The translations under genes were made by a program, and so were the position numbers. Positions 1-8,702 of a stretch of DNA of 64,000 nucleotides are shown here, one piece after another; position 1 is the first letter of the stretch, and each line of letters opens with the position of its first letter. This stretch comes from Patescibacterium sp964487795 (lineage in GTDB: Bacteria; Patescibacteriota; Patescibacteriia; Patescibacteriales; Patescibacteriaceae): NCBI GenBank assembly GCA_964487795.1, contig CAZASI010000001.1:62001-126000 (forward strand), in the 5' to 3' direction. Below the pieces are notes generated by a model. That model made no database searches and was not told the DNA's origin. It worked only from the letters and a program-made list of their open reading frames with translations.

Positions 1-221
1 AAAAGATGCGCGCTCGACATTGTCAAAACAATTTTATCGCTCCACCAGTACGAAATAAAACTAGAAATAATACTAAAGCCAACGGCAATATATAAAATTC
101 CCGGCTCCTGCATCGCTTGGGAGAAGACCCAACCGATCAAGATAACGGCAATAAAGAATATTGTCATCAACAACCAGGTTTTTCTTTTATTAGAATCGAT
201 GTGAGTATAGAGTGATTTCAT
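1..221 (-). CDS. htpX: HtpX-type M48 zinc metalloprotease, N-terminal part (runs off the window)
   Basis: The reverse strand starts at ATG 221-219 and stays open to base 1, giving 73 residues. The start MKSLYTHIDSNKRKTWLL is followed by two hydrophobic segments and then YWWSDKIVLTM, the usual N-terminus of HtpX, an integral membrane protease of the M48 family for damaged membrane proteins. The HExxH active site would lie outside the window, so catalysis cannot be judged. The ORF starts 3 nt after the preceding gene's stop. It is the last visible gene of a cluster led by lemA (2951-3508), a classical HtpX partner, which supports the call. Confidence 0.85.
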   Translation of the reverse strand, partial: MKSLYTHIDSNKRKTWLLMTIFFIAVILIGWVFSQAMQEPGILYIAVGFSIISSFISYWWSDKIVLTMSSAHL

Positions 222-224
222 AAC

Positions 225-1226
225 TTAATCGTTACTGTTGTTTAAAAAATTTTTCATAGCGTCAAACTGCGCGACGTCAGATTTATCAAGTTGTTCGGCA
301 ATAAGTCGAGCAGCGTCAGAATGATCAATATCAAGATTTTTGATATTATCAAGAATTTCCGCACCAATCATCTTTTCTACAAGTTTATATGTCCCAGCTT
401 CATTCATAGTGTTGCCTGAAAACTTGCCGTGTATCATTCCCTTCCAAATCGTCTCAGTATCAAATCCAGTTGATCGACTGAGCGCGCGAACAAAGGCCTC
501 AACCATAGCCACTTCATTTTTATAAAAACCATTCTTATCTTTTCTGCTTAAGTTAGCTTTATGTTTTTCAAGATCCTCTTTCGAACTAAAATCAGCGTGA
601 TTCTCAATATAAGGATACAGTATTTCTTCACGAGCATACTTTTCTGTAACTCCTTCATCAAAACCGAAAAATGCAGCTTTATGAAAATATTTTTTCTTTC
701 CTCCGGCATCCATCGGAACAACAATGTCACCTTTAAAACCGCTTTGGATAGAACCCTGCCCAACTTCCCTGCGATCAAGTTCACTGATGCCTTGGCAACT
801 TACTTTTGAAACTGCATGGGTTTCTTCATGCGCTATGACATGCAATAAATATAACTCGGAAGAAACGCCAGCCTCGGCCGCGCATTGTTTTATTCCTTCA
901 TAATTAAGTGAAATTCGATTTGCAAGCATTGTATAAAATGCATCCGCACTCCGCTGCTCACCCTCTCTCTTTGTATTAACAATTGTGCTCGCTTCAACAA
1001 AGTTGAGCTCGTTTTCTTCAATACCCGAGCGTACGGCATCGGCGCTAAACATTTCTTTCAAATCTTTAAAATCAATTTTACTCAGCGCTTCTTGAAATGA
1101 TTTATTTTCTTGCTCATTCGTATTAGCGCGACGCGAAATACGCTCAAACGATTCTTGTTCAAGTTTAGAAATATCCTCTTCGTCTTCAGGATTTTGATCT
1201 GTTGTAAAAAATTCTCGGCTTTTCAT
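225..1226 (-). CDS. Putative zinc metallopeptidase-like protein (HExxH), family unknown
   Basis: 333 residues from ATG 1226, which lies 1 nt after the stop of the upstream methyltransferase; a longer open frame (to 1382) overlaps that gene and is not needed. The first 60 residues are acidic, with no signal peptide, so it is probably cytoplasmic. Residues 133-137 read HEETH inside LLHVIAHEETHAVS, a gluzincin-like HExxH helix. About 55 residues later comes DEGVTEK (190-196), which could supply a third Glu ligand. I do not recognise the family. It sits between a methyltransferase and htpX in a lemA-led cluster. The peptidase call rests on the motif alone. Confidence 0.6.
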   Translation of the reverse strand: MKSREFFTTDQNPEDEEDISKLEQESFERISRRANTNEQENKSFQEALSKIDFKDLKEMFSADAVRSGIEENELNFVEASTIVNTKREGEQRSADAFYTMLANRISLNYEGIKQCAAEAGVSSELYLLHVIAHEETHAVSKVSCQGISELDRREVGQGSIQSGFKGDIVVPMDAGGKKKYFHKAAFFGFDEGVTEKYAREEILYPYIENHADFSSKEDLEKHKANLSRKDKNGFYKNEVAMVEAFVRALSRSTGFDTETIWKGMIHGKFSGNTMNEAGTYKLVEKMIGAEILDNIKNLDIDHSDAARLIAEQLDKSDVAQFDAMKNFLNNSND

Positions 1227-1227
1227 G

Positions 1228-2022
1228 TTATTTTTTTCTTTTAAATGAAATTGTGCTTGAAACGCTGAAGCCCTCAGAACTATCCAACGAAGGCTCATCA
1301 AGTTTGCACAATTGCTCCTTACTAATACTTTCAATTTCTTTCGGATAAAAATTTTCTTTTTCAAAAACCGGTGGCTCATCAATATCTTCTTGCTCCATAC
1401 CGTGTTGTCCCCACGTTAACCAAGGTTCACCGGTTGCGCCGTAGGCTTCTCCAATTAATAAATATTCATCAACGCTCGGACACGCACGAATAGCAGCCGT
1501 AAAATCAACTCTCGGAGGCATCCAAGAAGAAATAACAATCTGCGGTTTATATTTTTTCAAAGCTTCTTCGTTAGTAATATTTTCTACAGGAAATTCTTGC
1601 TTAATCTTCCATGAACCAGTGTCAGTTGCAACGACGTCAATCATTCCTATGCTCTCTTCGTTCAATCTTTCTTTTAAGAAATGTGTCAGGCGTCCGTCAC
1701 CGGCTCCGAGTTCTAAGATAGTTACTTTATCAACTCCCTTTTTCGTAAAACTTTTTGTTCGCTCAAGAATATAATCGCTTAAGGCTTTTACAAAGCCCTC
1801 GTTAATAAATTCGTATATCGGGTGGTCCACATCGTTACGGTCACAGAAATATGTCCAATCCTTTAACTTGTTTTCATTGTCCGCAAAAGCGTCATATAAA
1901 TCTTGCCGGGTTGGCAAATATTCCGGATCTTTTATTTTTTCAATAAATTCCGCCTTAGGTGCTTGAAAAACCTCAGCTTCTTCAATTGCTACATTATTAG
2001 GTTGTTCAATCATCTCTTTCAT
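1228..2022 (-). CDS. SAM-dependent methyltransferase-like protein
   Basis: 264 residues. Residues 101-113 read ILELGAGDGRLT, a good class I methyltransferase motif I for SAM binding. An acidic position follows after beta-2 (VVATDTGSW), and KPQIVISSWMPP fits motif IV. The substrate is not predictable; the C-terminal half (WLTWGQHGMEQEDIDEPP) matches no subfamily I know. The start ATG overlaps the stop of the upstream dehydrogenase by 4 nt (ATGA type), indicating translational coupling. The next gene begins 1 nt after its stop. Confidence 0.7.
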   Translation of the reverse strand: MKEMIEQPNNVAIEEAEVFQAPKAEFIEKIKDPEYLPTRQDLYDAFADNENKLKDWTYFCDRNDVDHPIYEFINEGFVKALSDYILERTKSFTKKGVDKVTILELGAGDGRLTHFLKERLNEESIGMIDVVATDTGSWKIKQEFPVENITNEEALKKYKPQIVISSWMPPRVDFTAAIRACPSVDEYLLIGEAYGATGEPWLTWGQHGMEQEDIDEPPVFEKENFYPKEIESISKEQLCKLDEPSLDSSEGFSVSSTISFKRKK

Positions 2023-2942
2023 ATATTCACTTGATTCTCATCTTTCCCTGTTTCTAATAAATTTAAGATTGACTTCGTTGCTGCATCGCTACACTGTTTT
2101 AATTCGGTAAAAGTATTAAATGCATTGGAACCGTTAAAACAATACCATATGCTCAAAGGTAAATCTTTGGCTGCTGCGTCTTTTAAAGGATGATCAGAAG
2201 CGGCGCGGATACGACCAGACTGTAATTCTTTTAGTAACGCCGCATCATCAATAATTCCTTCGGCCATAAAGCTTATCAGTAACGACTTGTCTTTTATTAA
2301 CGCTAGTTGCTCAGCTCCAACAAAATTCGCTCCTGCGTCTTTTGGAAGGCAAGTGAAAATAATGTCGGATTGAGATAATACATTATTGAGCTCAGCGTAT
2401 TCAGCACCTTTATGTTGATGTTTACTATAATACGAAACTGATGCGGGCTTAAAAGGTTTGATCATTCTTGCTATTTCTTGACCGATTCTACCAAAGCCGA
2501 CAATACCAATTTTTTGATTTTCAATTCCCTTACTTGTCATAAAGGTTTTTTCGCCAACGCGACCCAAGTCAAAAATATTTCTATTCATTGCTAGCGCCAT
2601 AGTCAGAGCCCATTCGGCAACAGCATGAGTTGGAGCATCCGGAGTATTGGCAATAGAGATTCCTTTCTTGATTGCATGCTCCCAGGCTGGAATAAAATCT
2701 TTATATCCGATTCCCGTAAAAACAATCGCCTTTAGTTGGTCTCCTGAATCAATAATTTTTTCTGTTACTGACTCAATACCGGCTAGAATATATCCAACTT
2801 TACCTTTCACCGCTTCAACCAATTCTTCTTCACTGGCTTCGGGTTTATCAAGACGTTCAATTTCATAACCAGCATCACGAATCTGTTTCTCGTGTTCCGG
2901 GAAAATGAATAGTGAATCGGTTATTAAAATTGTGCCTTTCAT
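2019..2942 (-). CDS. D-2-hydroxyacid dehydrogenase family protein with altered active site
   Basis: 307 residues with the family layout. The substrate-domain stretch SIANTPDAPTHAVAEWAL (about 96-113) is followed by the NAD(P)-binding Rossmann motif GIVGFGRIG (146-154). The usual catalytic residues look replaced: the NxARG arginine loop reads ISFMAEG (223-229), and the region normally holding xTPHxA reads WYCFNGSNAFNT (266-277) with no histidine. The fold is therefore clear but classical dehydrogenase activity is doubtful. It starts 8 nt after lemA and overlaps the methyltransferase start by 4 nt. Confidence 0.72.
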   Translation of the reverse strand: MKGTILITDSLFIFPEHEKQIRDAGYEIERLDKPEASEEELVEAVKGKVGYILAGIESVTEKIIDSGDQLKAIVFTGIGYKDFIPAWEHAIKKGISIANTPDAPTHAVAEWALTMALAMNRNIFDLGRVGEKTFMTSKGIENQKIGIVGFGRIGQEIARMIKPFKPASVSYYSKHQHKGAEYAELNNVLSQSDIIFTCLPKDAGANFVGAEQLALIKDKSLLISFMAEGIIDDAALLKELQSGRIRAASDHPLKDAAAKDLPLSIWYCFNGSNAFNTFTELKQCSDAATKSILNLLETGKDENQVNI

Positions 2943-2950
2943 ACTAAATA

Positions 2951-3508
2951 CTAAAACTTTACTTCAACATTCTCCTTTTCCTCAGCCGCAGCTTCGAAGA
3001 AATCACGTGACTTAAAGCCAAGCATATTTCCAATCATGTTTGTCGGGAAAACTTCCAACTTGGTGTTAAAGTCGCGGACATTCGTATTGTAGAAACGACG
3101 TGACGCTTGAATCTTGTTTTCAGTATCTGATAGTTCGCGCTGTAGTTCTAAGAAATTTGTATTAGCTTTTAAATCCGGATACGCTTCTGATAAAGCAAAG
3201 ATAGATTTAAGAGTAGAAGAAAGCATGTTTTCAGCTTTTTCTAATTCAGCACGATTGCCGGAAGACTGAGCTTGCATTGCAGCATTACGAGCTTGAACTA
3301 CTTTATCTAAGGTTCCCTGCTCATGCGCAGCATAACCCTTAACAGTTTCAACCAAGTTAGGAATCAAATCATGACGACGCTTAAGTTGTACATCAATATC
3401 AGCCCACGCTTCTTCAACACGATTCTTTAAACGAACAAGTCCGTTGTAAATTCCAATAAATGCCAAGGCTATAACTGCAATAATCGCTATAATAATCCAA
3501 GTAGTCAT
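2951..3508 (-). CDS. lemA: LemA family membrane protein
   Basis: 185 residues. An N-terminal transmembrane segment (about 3-20) is followed by GIYNGLVRLKNRVEEAWADI and RRHDLIPNLVETVKGYAAHE, the hallmark of LemA. The rest is helical, ending FEAAAEEKENVEVKF. LemA proteins are anchored with a long helical bundle outside the membrane; their molecular role is poorly defined, but they commonly neighbour htpX, as here. No Shine-Dalgarno sequence is evident at the start. The gene lies 24 nt downstream of the DUF1761 gene, so it may be co-transcribed with ileS. Confidence 0.92.
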   Translation of the reverse strand: MTTWIIIAIIAVIALAFIGIYNGLVRLKNRVEEAWADIDVQLKRRHDLIPNLVETVKGYAAHEQGTLDKVVQARNAAMQAQSSGNRAELEKAENMLSSTLKSIFALSEAYPDLKANTNFLELQRELSDTENKIQASRRFYNTNVRDFNTKLEVFPTNMIGNMLGFKSRDFFEAAAEEKENVEVKF

Positions 3509-3532
3509 ATATATAAGTTAGTTAATAAAAGT

Positions 3533-3955
3533 TTATTTCCAGTTTCCTAAGATCAAACCGAAGATGATAAAGAGCACGAGGTAATTGCCGCCTTGAATGG
3601 CGAAACGACTCCATGCGACTTTATTAGAACTTCCGTTCCACATCGTCGCACCGAAAACTGTCGGAATAACGAACGCCGCCCAAATCCAAAGAGCATTGGT
3701 AACTCCAGAAGCATCAGTCCAACCTTTAATGTAATACGAAAGTACCCAGGCCTGAAACAGGGCAAGTACAAAAGTAAGAATATAAGTCGGGATCATCGCT
3801 TTTTGAGCCTTTTTCATCTCTTCCGGAGTTTGCGCTCCGATATTCATAAGCTTCATCCACTTTTTACCGAACAAAGGACCGAACCATATAAAACCGAGAA
3901 TCATTGCAGCGACACCGCAAGCAGCGACCGCATAATAATTGATAGTTATATCCAT
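3533..3955 (-). CDS. DUF1761 family small membrane protein
   Basis: 140 residues with about four hydrophobic segments (near 7-28, 55-76, 87-105, 120-138). GFIWFGPLFGKKWMKLM in the first loop is typical of DUF1761. Function unknown for the family. It lies 20 nt after ileS and 24 nt before lemA on the same strand, so it probably belongs to the same transcript. Confidence 0.8.
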   Translation of the reverse strand: MDITINYYAVAACGVAAMILGFIWFGPLFGKKWMKLMNIGAQTPEEMKKAQKAMIPTYILTFVLALFQAWVLSYYIKGWTDASGVTNALWIWAAFVIPTVFGATMWNGSSNKVAWSRFAIQGGNYLVLFIIFGLILGNWK

Positions 3956-3975
3956 ATAATTATTTTAGCTGTTAA

Positions 3976-6858
3976 CTATACTTTATTAATTATTAAATTA
4001 ATTATTTTATTGTTAATTTTTGATTCAGCCATTCCTTCCATTTTTTCCATCTTTATTTCAGTAGCTAAGACATCTGTTTTAATTTCATCACCATACTCCT
4101 CAAGAGTTTTTATAACAAGCTCATCATCCGAAGACCAGCTTAAGATTATTCTGTCTTGAATCGTTAAACCATTATTTTTTCTCAAGCCATTTACTAAGCG
4201 TACGATTTCTCGCTTCAAGCCTTCTCTTTCGAGTTCTGGAGTCAACACAATATCAAGTTGAACTTTTTCTTCTTCGCCTTCAGTAAATAATACTTCTTTG
4301 ATATTTAATTCATCAGTTACTAAACTAATCAAATCCTGATTATCTAATTTGATTTTTGAAACAGTGATTTTTTGTAGTGGCTGACGGATTTTTATTTTCT
4401 CTGCGTCACGAGCTGCTAATCCCATTTCAACAATCCTACGAACAAGTTCCATATCTTTGATAATCTGAGCATCAACGTCCATCGCCATTGGCCAAGTTTC
4501 AAGATGCACACTCGCGTCTTCTTTCAAGAAACTAAAGCCGCTCACTTTTTGCCACAGTCCTTCAGCCGTAAACGGCATAAACGGCGCCATTACTTTTGCT
4601 AATTCGATAAATACATATTTCATTGTTTCTAGAGCTCGCTGATTGTCCTCAGCTTCAACTTTAAAACGATCACGTGAACGACGAAGATACCAGGTTGAGA
4701 ACTCATCAATAAATTCCGTAATTGCTCTCATACCTCGTGGCAAATTATATTCATGCATTGCTTTGGTCACGGTAGCAATGAGCTGATTTAATTTGGCGAT
4801 AATCCATTTATCTAAAATATTTTCTGAAGCACTACTGGCTTTCTCATCAGCCTGATACATCGAGTAAAAGGAAAACACATTCCAAATCAACATGACATTT
4901 TTACGCAAGGATTCTTCAACGCCTTTTTCAGAAAAATTCATATTCTCAGCCTGCATGACTGGCGCCGCCAACATAAACGCGCGTAAGGCATCAGCGCCGT
5001 ACTTATCAAAGATAATCGCCGGGTCAGGATAGTTATTAAGTTTCTTTGACATTTTCTTACCATCCTCAGCTAAAACAATCCCGTTTACAATAACATTTTT
5101 AAAAGCTGGTTTATTCTCTAGGGCAGTTGCCAAAAGATGCATATAGTAAAACCAACAACGGGTTTGATCAATGCCTTCAGCAATAAATTCAGCAGGAAAA
5201 TTCTTTTCAAAACGCTCTTTATTTTCAAACGGATAATGCATTTGTGCGTATGGCATTGAACCAGAATCAAACCAGGTATCCAAAACATCCGGAATACGAC
5301 GCATAGTTCCGTGCCTACCGGCAGGCAGGTTTCCGCATTCACATTTTAATTCAATTAAATCAACAATATGTTTATGTAAATCAGTAACGGTTTGTCCACT
5401 CGCCTCTTCCAATTCTTTAATCGATCCAAAAACTTTAATCGCCCTGCATTCATCGCAACGCCAAAGTGGAATAACAGAAGCCCAAAATCTCTGGCGAGAA
5501 ATTGACCAATCGCGCGCGCCGTCAAGCCAATTACCAAAACGTCCTTCTTTAATATAGTCAGGCGACCAATTGATATCTTTGGCAGTTTTAAGCATTGTAT
5601 CTTTAAACTTTGATACCGCGACAAACCACGAGCTCGTTGCGTAATTGATGAGCGGCGTATCACAACGCCAGCAATGCGGATATGAGTGTTCGTATTTTTC
5701 TTTTGCAAAAAGTAAACCGTGAGCCGCTAAATATTTAATGATTTGCACATCAGTTGCTGCAACATCTTCAATTGGTTTAACATGTAGTCCCGCAAAATCT
5801 TTTACTTGTTCTTTCATAATACCGTCCATACCGACATGTTGCACAAAAGGTAAATTCTTTTCTTTGCCAAGTGCCATATCGTCTTCGCCAAAAGCCGGAG
5901 CGATATGCACAATGCCCGTGCCTTCTTCGGCAATAACAAAATCAGCCGGATAGACTTTCCAGCCGTTAGCTTTATTTTCCAGTGTCTCATCCGTTGCATA
6001 ATAATCAAACAACGGCTTGTACGCTTTACCAACCAAGTCGCTGCCTTTTAAAGTCGCAATGATTTTTGTTTCTGTATTTTTTCTATCATGTTCTGATTTA
6101 GAAATAATTATTTTTTCTGTTCCTGTATCAACTTTGATATAATCCATTTTCGGATTAACGGCCAAAGCTACGTTGCCCGGCAATGTCCACGGAGTTGTTG
6201 TCCAAGCCACTAAAAATGTTCCGGGTTCATCAACTAATTCAAATTTAGCAACCACGGATAAATCTTTGATATCTTTATAGCCTTCCGAAACTTCAGATTG
6301 TGACAAAGTTGTTTCGCAACGCGGACAAATATACATTGAACGATAACCTTCGTAAACCAAACCTTTGTCATACAGCTGTTTGAATACCCACCAGACTGAT
6401 TCCATAAACGAGGGATCCAAAGTTTTATAATCATTTTCCATATCAACAAAGCGTCCGAGACGTGCCACCATTTCTTTCCAATCATCAACATAACTCAAAA
6501 CTTTAGAACGGCACGCTTCATTGAACTTATCTACTCCCATTTCAATAATCTGACGTTTGTTCGTAATACCCAATTCTTTTTCCACCAAATTCTCAATCGG
6601 CAGGCCATGACAATCCCAACCCCATTTTCTTTCAACTTTAAAACCGTTCATCGTCCAAAAACGAGGAACTACGTCTTTCATTAAAGAAGAAACGATGTGG
6701 CCATAATGCGGCGTTCCCGTAGCAAAAGGTGGTCCATCATAAAAGACATATTCACCTTTTGAGGAATTTTTCTGCAGCGAACGCTCAAAAATACCGTTAC
6801 TTTTCCAAAAGTCGCGGACTTGAGCTTCTAAAGCAATGTATTGAGGTTTTTCAGACAT
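3976..6858 (-). CDS. ileS: Isoleucyl-tRNA synthetase
   Basis: 960 residues charging tRNA-Ile. The HIGH-type motif reads GTPHYGH in PPFATGTPHYGHIVSS and is followed by WGWDCHGLPIENLVEKEL. The CP1 editing domain holds VAWTTTPWTLPGN. The class I signature loop is DGKKMSKKLNN. An internal zinc-binding module (WRCDEC, then LKCECGN) carries an in-frame hexapeptide insertion LPAGRH encoded by a DNA palindrome at 5312-5329, right after the second Cys pair. The helical anticodon-binding domain and C-terminal region are present. The promoter at 6871-6899 places transcription start only a few nt ahead of ATG, so the mRNA is nearly leaderless. Confidence 0.97.
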   Translation of the reverse strand: MSEKPQYIALEAQVRDFWKSNGIFERSLQKNSSKGEYVFYDGPPFATGTPHYGHIVSSLMKDVVPRFWTMNGFKVERKWGWDCHGLPIENLVEKELGITNKRQIIEMGVDKFNEACRSKVLSYVDDWKEMVARLGRFVDMENDYKTLDPSFMESVWWVFKQLYDKGLVYEGYRSMYICPRCETTLSQSEVSEGYKDIKDLSVVAKFELVDEPGTFLVAWTTTPWTLPGNVALAVNPKMDYIKVDTGTEKIIISKSEHDRKNTETKIIATLKGSDLVGKAYKPLFDYYATDETLENKANGWKVYPADFVIAEEGTGIVHIAPAFGEDDMALGKEKNLPFVQHVGMDGIMKEQVKDFAGLHVKPIEDVAATDVQIIKYLAAHGLLFAKEKYEHSYPHCWRCDTPLINYATSSWFVAVSKFKDTMLKTAKDINWSPDYIKEGRFGNWLDGARDWSISRQRFWASVIPLWRCDECRAIKVFGSIKELEEASGQTVTDLHKHIVDLIELKCECGNLPAGRHGTMRRIPDVLDTWFDSGSMPYAQMHYPFENKERFEKNFPAEFIAEGIDQTRCWFYYMHLLATALENKPAFKNVIVNGIVLAEDGKKMSKKLNNYPDPAIIFDKYGADALRAFMLAAPVMQAENMNFSEKGVEESLRKNVMLIWNVFSFYSMYQADEKASSASENILDKWIIAKLNQLIATVTKAMHEYNLPRGMRAITEFIDEFSTWYLRRSRDRFKVEAEDNQRALETMKYVFIELAKVMAPFMPFTAEGLWQKVSGFSFLKEDASVHLETWPMAMDVDAQIIKDMELVRRIVEMGLAARDAEKIKIRQPLQKITVSKIKLDNQDLISLVTDELNIKEVLFTEGEEEKVQLDIVLTPELEREGLKREIVRLVNGLRKNNGLTIQDRIILSWSSDDELVIKTLEEYGDEIKTDVLATEIKMEKMEGMAESKINNKIINLIINKV
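5312..5329. repeat. Short palindrome inserted in frame inside ileS
   Basis: TGCCTACCGGCAGGCA is a near-perfect 16-nt palindrome followed by GG. Read on the minus strand it encodes L-P-A-G-R-H, interrupting the conserved passage between the zinc Cys pair and MRRIPDVLDTWFDSGS. From memory, similar palindromes and the peptide LPAGRQ recur in Patescibacteria proteins; this should be checked by search. Confidence 0.6.
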
Positions 6859-6870
6859 AGAGGTCTTTCA

Positions 6871-6899
6871 ATATTACGTTAAAAAAGGGCTCTTGTCAA
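6871..6899 (-). promoter_or_regulatory. ileS promoter
   Basis: On the minus strand TTGACA (6899-6894), a 17-nt spacer and TAATAT (6876-6871). Expected start about 6864, leaving a leader of roughly 5 nt before ATG 6858. Confidence 0.75.
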
Positions 6900-7111
6900 A
6901 AGGCAATTAAATCCAATATTCAGCTTTTTTTATTAATATTAGCCAAAAATATTGTATTATATGAATCAGGAATACATTTTTAATAAATTTTTTTTGTTTA
7001 TTATTTTTTATTTGTAAAATATTATTACAATTTTATACACTTTATTTATACAATATTTTGTTTAATTCTAGCTATTTTTGACATATTTTTAAAAATAAGT
7101 GTAAGGGGGGC
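6900..7111. other. AT-rich intergenic stretch between ileS and the RNA island
   Basis: Very AT-rich (long A and T runs) with no open frame or strong hairpin that I can see. It separates the divergent ileS and island promoters. Confidence 0.6.
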
Positions 7112-7140
7112 TTGACAAATATTTAAAGCTGTGATAGATT
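7112..7140 (+). promoter_or_regulatory. Strong promoter of the RNA-rich island
   Basis: TTGACA at 7112-7117, a 17-nt spacer and TAGATT at 7135-7140. No comparably good promoter is seen in the 5.4 kb downstream up to the hairpin at 12587-12612, so it may drive all six genes. The leader to the first start codon is about 155 nt. Confidence 0.75.
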
Positions 7141-7232
7141 GTTTTCATCAAGCAAGAAAACAGCAAATGTGTCAACGGCTTGAAACACGAACATTACAAT
7201 TTCATACAAGACTTGTCGTGCCCCTTCTCCGC

Positions 7233-7287
7233 TATTTAATGGTTATCATGGATCTGAATTATTCAGATTCGCGATAACCATTAAATA
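7233..7287 (+). promoter_or_regulatory. Long leader hairpin just upstream of the first island gene
   Basis: Fifteen consecutive pairs (7233-7247 with 7273-7287) enclose a second 7-bp hairpin (ATCTGAA 7252-7258 with TTCAGAT 7262-7268). It ends 6 nt before the Shine-Dalgarno GGAG (7294-7297). No T-run follows, so it is not a simple terminator; it resembles the leader hairpins ahead of the other island genes. Confidence 0.8.
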
Positions 7288-7302
7288 AAAAAAGGAGAAA
7301 TT

Positions 7303-7737
7303 ATGAAAGCAATCAATTCCGCTTCAAAGAATTCCGCTACTTCGCCTAAGGCTAAAACCTTATCCGAGGGGCAAATGTTCTTTAAGGGAACAATTGCTTG
7401 TGCGATGGAGACTTTGGATATTTCAAGGTCTCAGGCGCTCGCCTTTACGAAAAACCACAGCGTGACCAAGTTGGCACGCGTGGTGATCGTAGCTAAGGTT
7501 CTTTCGCCAGAAATGGCAAAGAACATGATCAACTCGAAGCGCGGGTGTGATCATGTGAGATTATGGTTCTCTCCCCGCCAGATCGATGATCTGCACGGGC
7601 CGAGAAACATTCTCAGTTTAGCCACCAATTTTTTAGCCATCCGCAAGGAAGCTGATGAATTGGTCGCCGCAGCTGCAGCGAAAGCCGCAGCTAAGGCAGA
7701 GGCCGAGGTGCTTGCTGCGCAGCCAAAAGCTGCGTAG
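7303..7737 (+). CDS. Hypothetical protein with Ala-rich C-terminal helix
   Basis: 144 residues with a good ribosome site (AAAGGAGAAATT before ATG). The N-terminus is Ser/Lys-rich and the middle about 90 residues could be a small helical domain. The last 30 residues are an Ala/Lys/Glu helix (VAAAAAKAAAKAEAEVLAA). I see no recognisable domain, signal peptide or membrane segment. Base composition is GC-richer than the neighbours, with codon use more like a highly expressed or transferred gene. It is first in the RNA-rich island and is followed by almost 1 kb without a convincing gene. Confidence 0.65.
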   Translation: MKAINSASKNSATSPKAKTLSEGQMFFKGTIACAMETLDISRSQALAFTKNHSVTKLARVVIVAKVLSPEMAKNMINSKRGCDHVRLWFSPRQIDDLHGPRNILSLATNFLAIRKEADELVAAAAAKAAAKAEAEVLAAQPKAA

Positions 7738-8702
7738 CATCTGATCGATTTTAACAAGCCTAAGAATATTCCCGTCGCCGAGAGCAGAGCCTATAAAGGT
7801 AAACGGTTTGTGGCAGCGAGTGACGTAATTCCTTATTGCAAGGTGGTCAGTCGGACTGTGATCACGGCCGGGCCGGACCTGGATTCCGGTTTGCACACTC
7901 ATGCGACGCTGAATATTCTTAGCGCTTCTTAATAAACATATAAAGTTTAGTCCTGGGGTACATGATAGTCTGGCAACAGACGATAGGCGGCGGTTTCCTT
8001 GTGAACGCGACCGATGCCGGGTGAATCGATGTTTCTATCGATTTATCCAAATCCCCATCTGTTTTACGAAGAGAGGGTTACTTTGACCCGCCAAAGACTC
8101 TTCAGCCTTGAAAGAATTCGTTCTTTCAAGCGTGAAACAGAATGCACGATGGGTTGGCGCTTGTTGTGCAGAGTTAGAAGAATATTTGTCTCGCCAAGAC
8201 AAAGATTCCGAAAGTTAGTGTCTAGAGCATATTGGCCGCAAGCTAATGAGCTCAGGGACCCTCTTGTTACTAACATTACGCGTTCGCTAATAAAGTAGAG
8301 CGAAAGGTAAAGACAAGAGTAAGTTTGACGACGTCGGACCATACCGCAATATCATTCTTTCTTACAGGTGAAGGATGATTGAAAAGCGGGAGGGAAGATT
8401 ACCTCTTCTCATGCATGAAACGCCGGCCAGCGTGGATCGCAAGAAGTCGTCTTACGGATAAGGTTTTTATTTCTTTTTCCTATAAAAGAAAGGTCACAAG
8501 CGATTACCGTTCGCACACGGTGGTTAACATTGGTTTTCGAGCCAATAAAAATCGCAACGAGTTTATTGACCTTTTAAACTCACATCTGTATTTATTTGCT
8601 CCTTATTATTTTCAAAGGTAAAAGCAACATCTTTTACCTTTATTCCCGAGTCAGTAAAGAAATTTGCTGTTTCAGGAATAAATAAAAACAAAGGGTGAGT
8701 TC
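7738..8702 (+). ncRNA. Structured non-coding stretch, possible large RNA (unclassified)
   Basis: 965 nt without a convincing gene. Stable hairpins are frequent: AATCGAT/ATCGATT (8024-8043); a 10-bp stem with a TTCG loop (8107-8130); TTTGTCT/AGACAAA (8185-8203); an imperfect stem 8347-8381; an 11-bp stem (8614-8641); and a nested hairpin with a GAAA loop (8641-8680) right before the next gene. Open frames at 8014-8298 and 8379-8621 cross these stems and lack good ribosome sites. This could be a large structured RNA or a long 3' UTR plus leader; I could not match it to a known class. Confidence 0.5.
8614..8680 (+). promoter_or_regulatory. Terminator-like hairpin plus leader hairpin before the 47-residue gene
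   Basis: AAAGGTAAAAG (8614-8624) pairs with CTTTTACCTTT (8631-8641). Directly after it TATTCC (8641-8646) pairs with GGAATA (8675-8680), enclosing CAGTAAA-gaaa-TTTGCTG (8652-8669), a 7-bp stem with a GNRA loop. The order hairpin, hairpin, ribosome site, start is the same as at the other island genes. Confidence 0.7.

Noticed and set aside
1227..1382. Longer N-terminus of the HExxH protein
   Set aside because: It would overlap the methyltransferase by 155 nt in another frame, and MKSREFF starts 1 nt after that gene's stop.
8014..8298. 94-codon open frame in the island
   Set aside because: No ribosome site, basic low-complexity product, and it runs through several perfect RNA stems.
8379..8621. 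80-codon open frame in the island
   Set aside because: Begins in a hairpin arm, has no ribosome site and ends in the 8614-8641 stem; composition is not gene-like.
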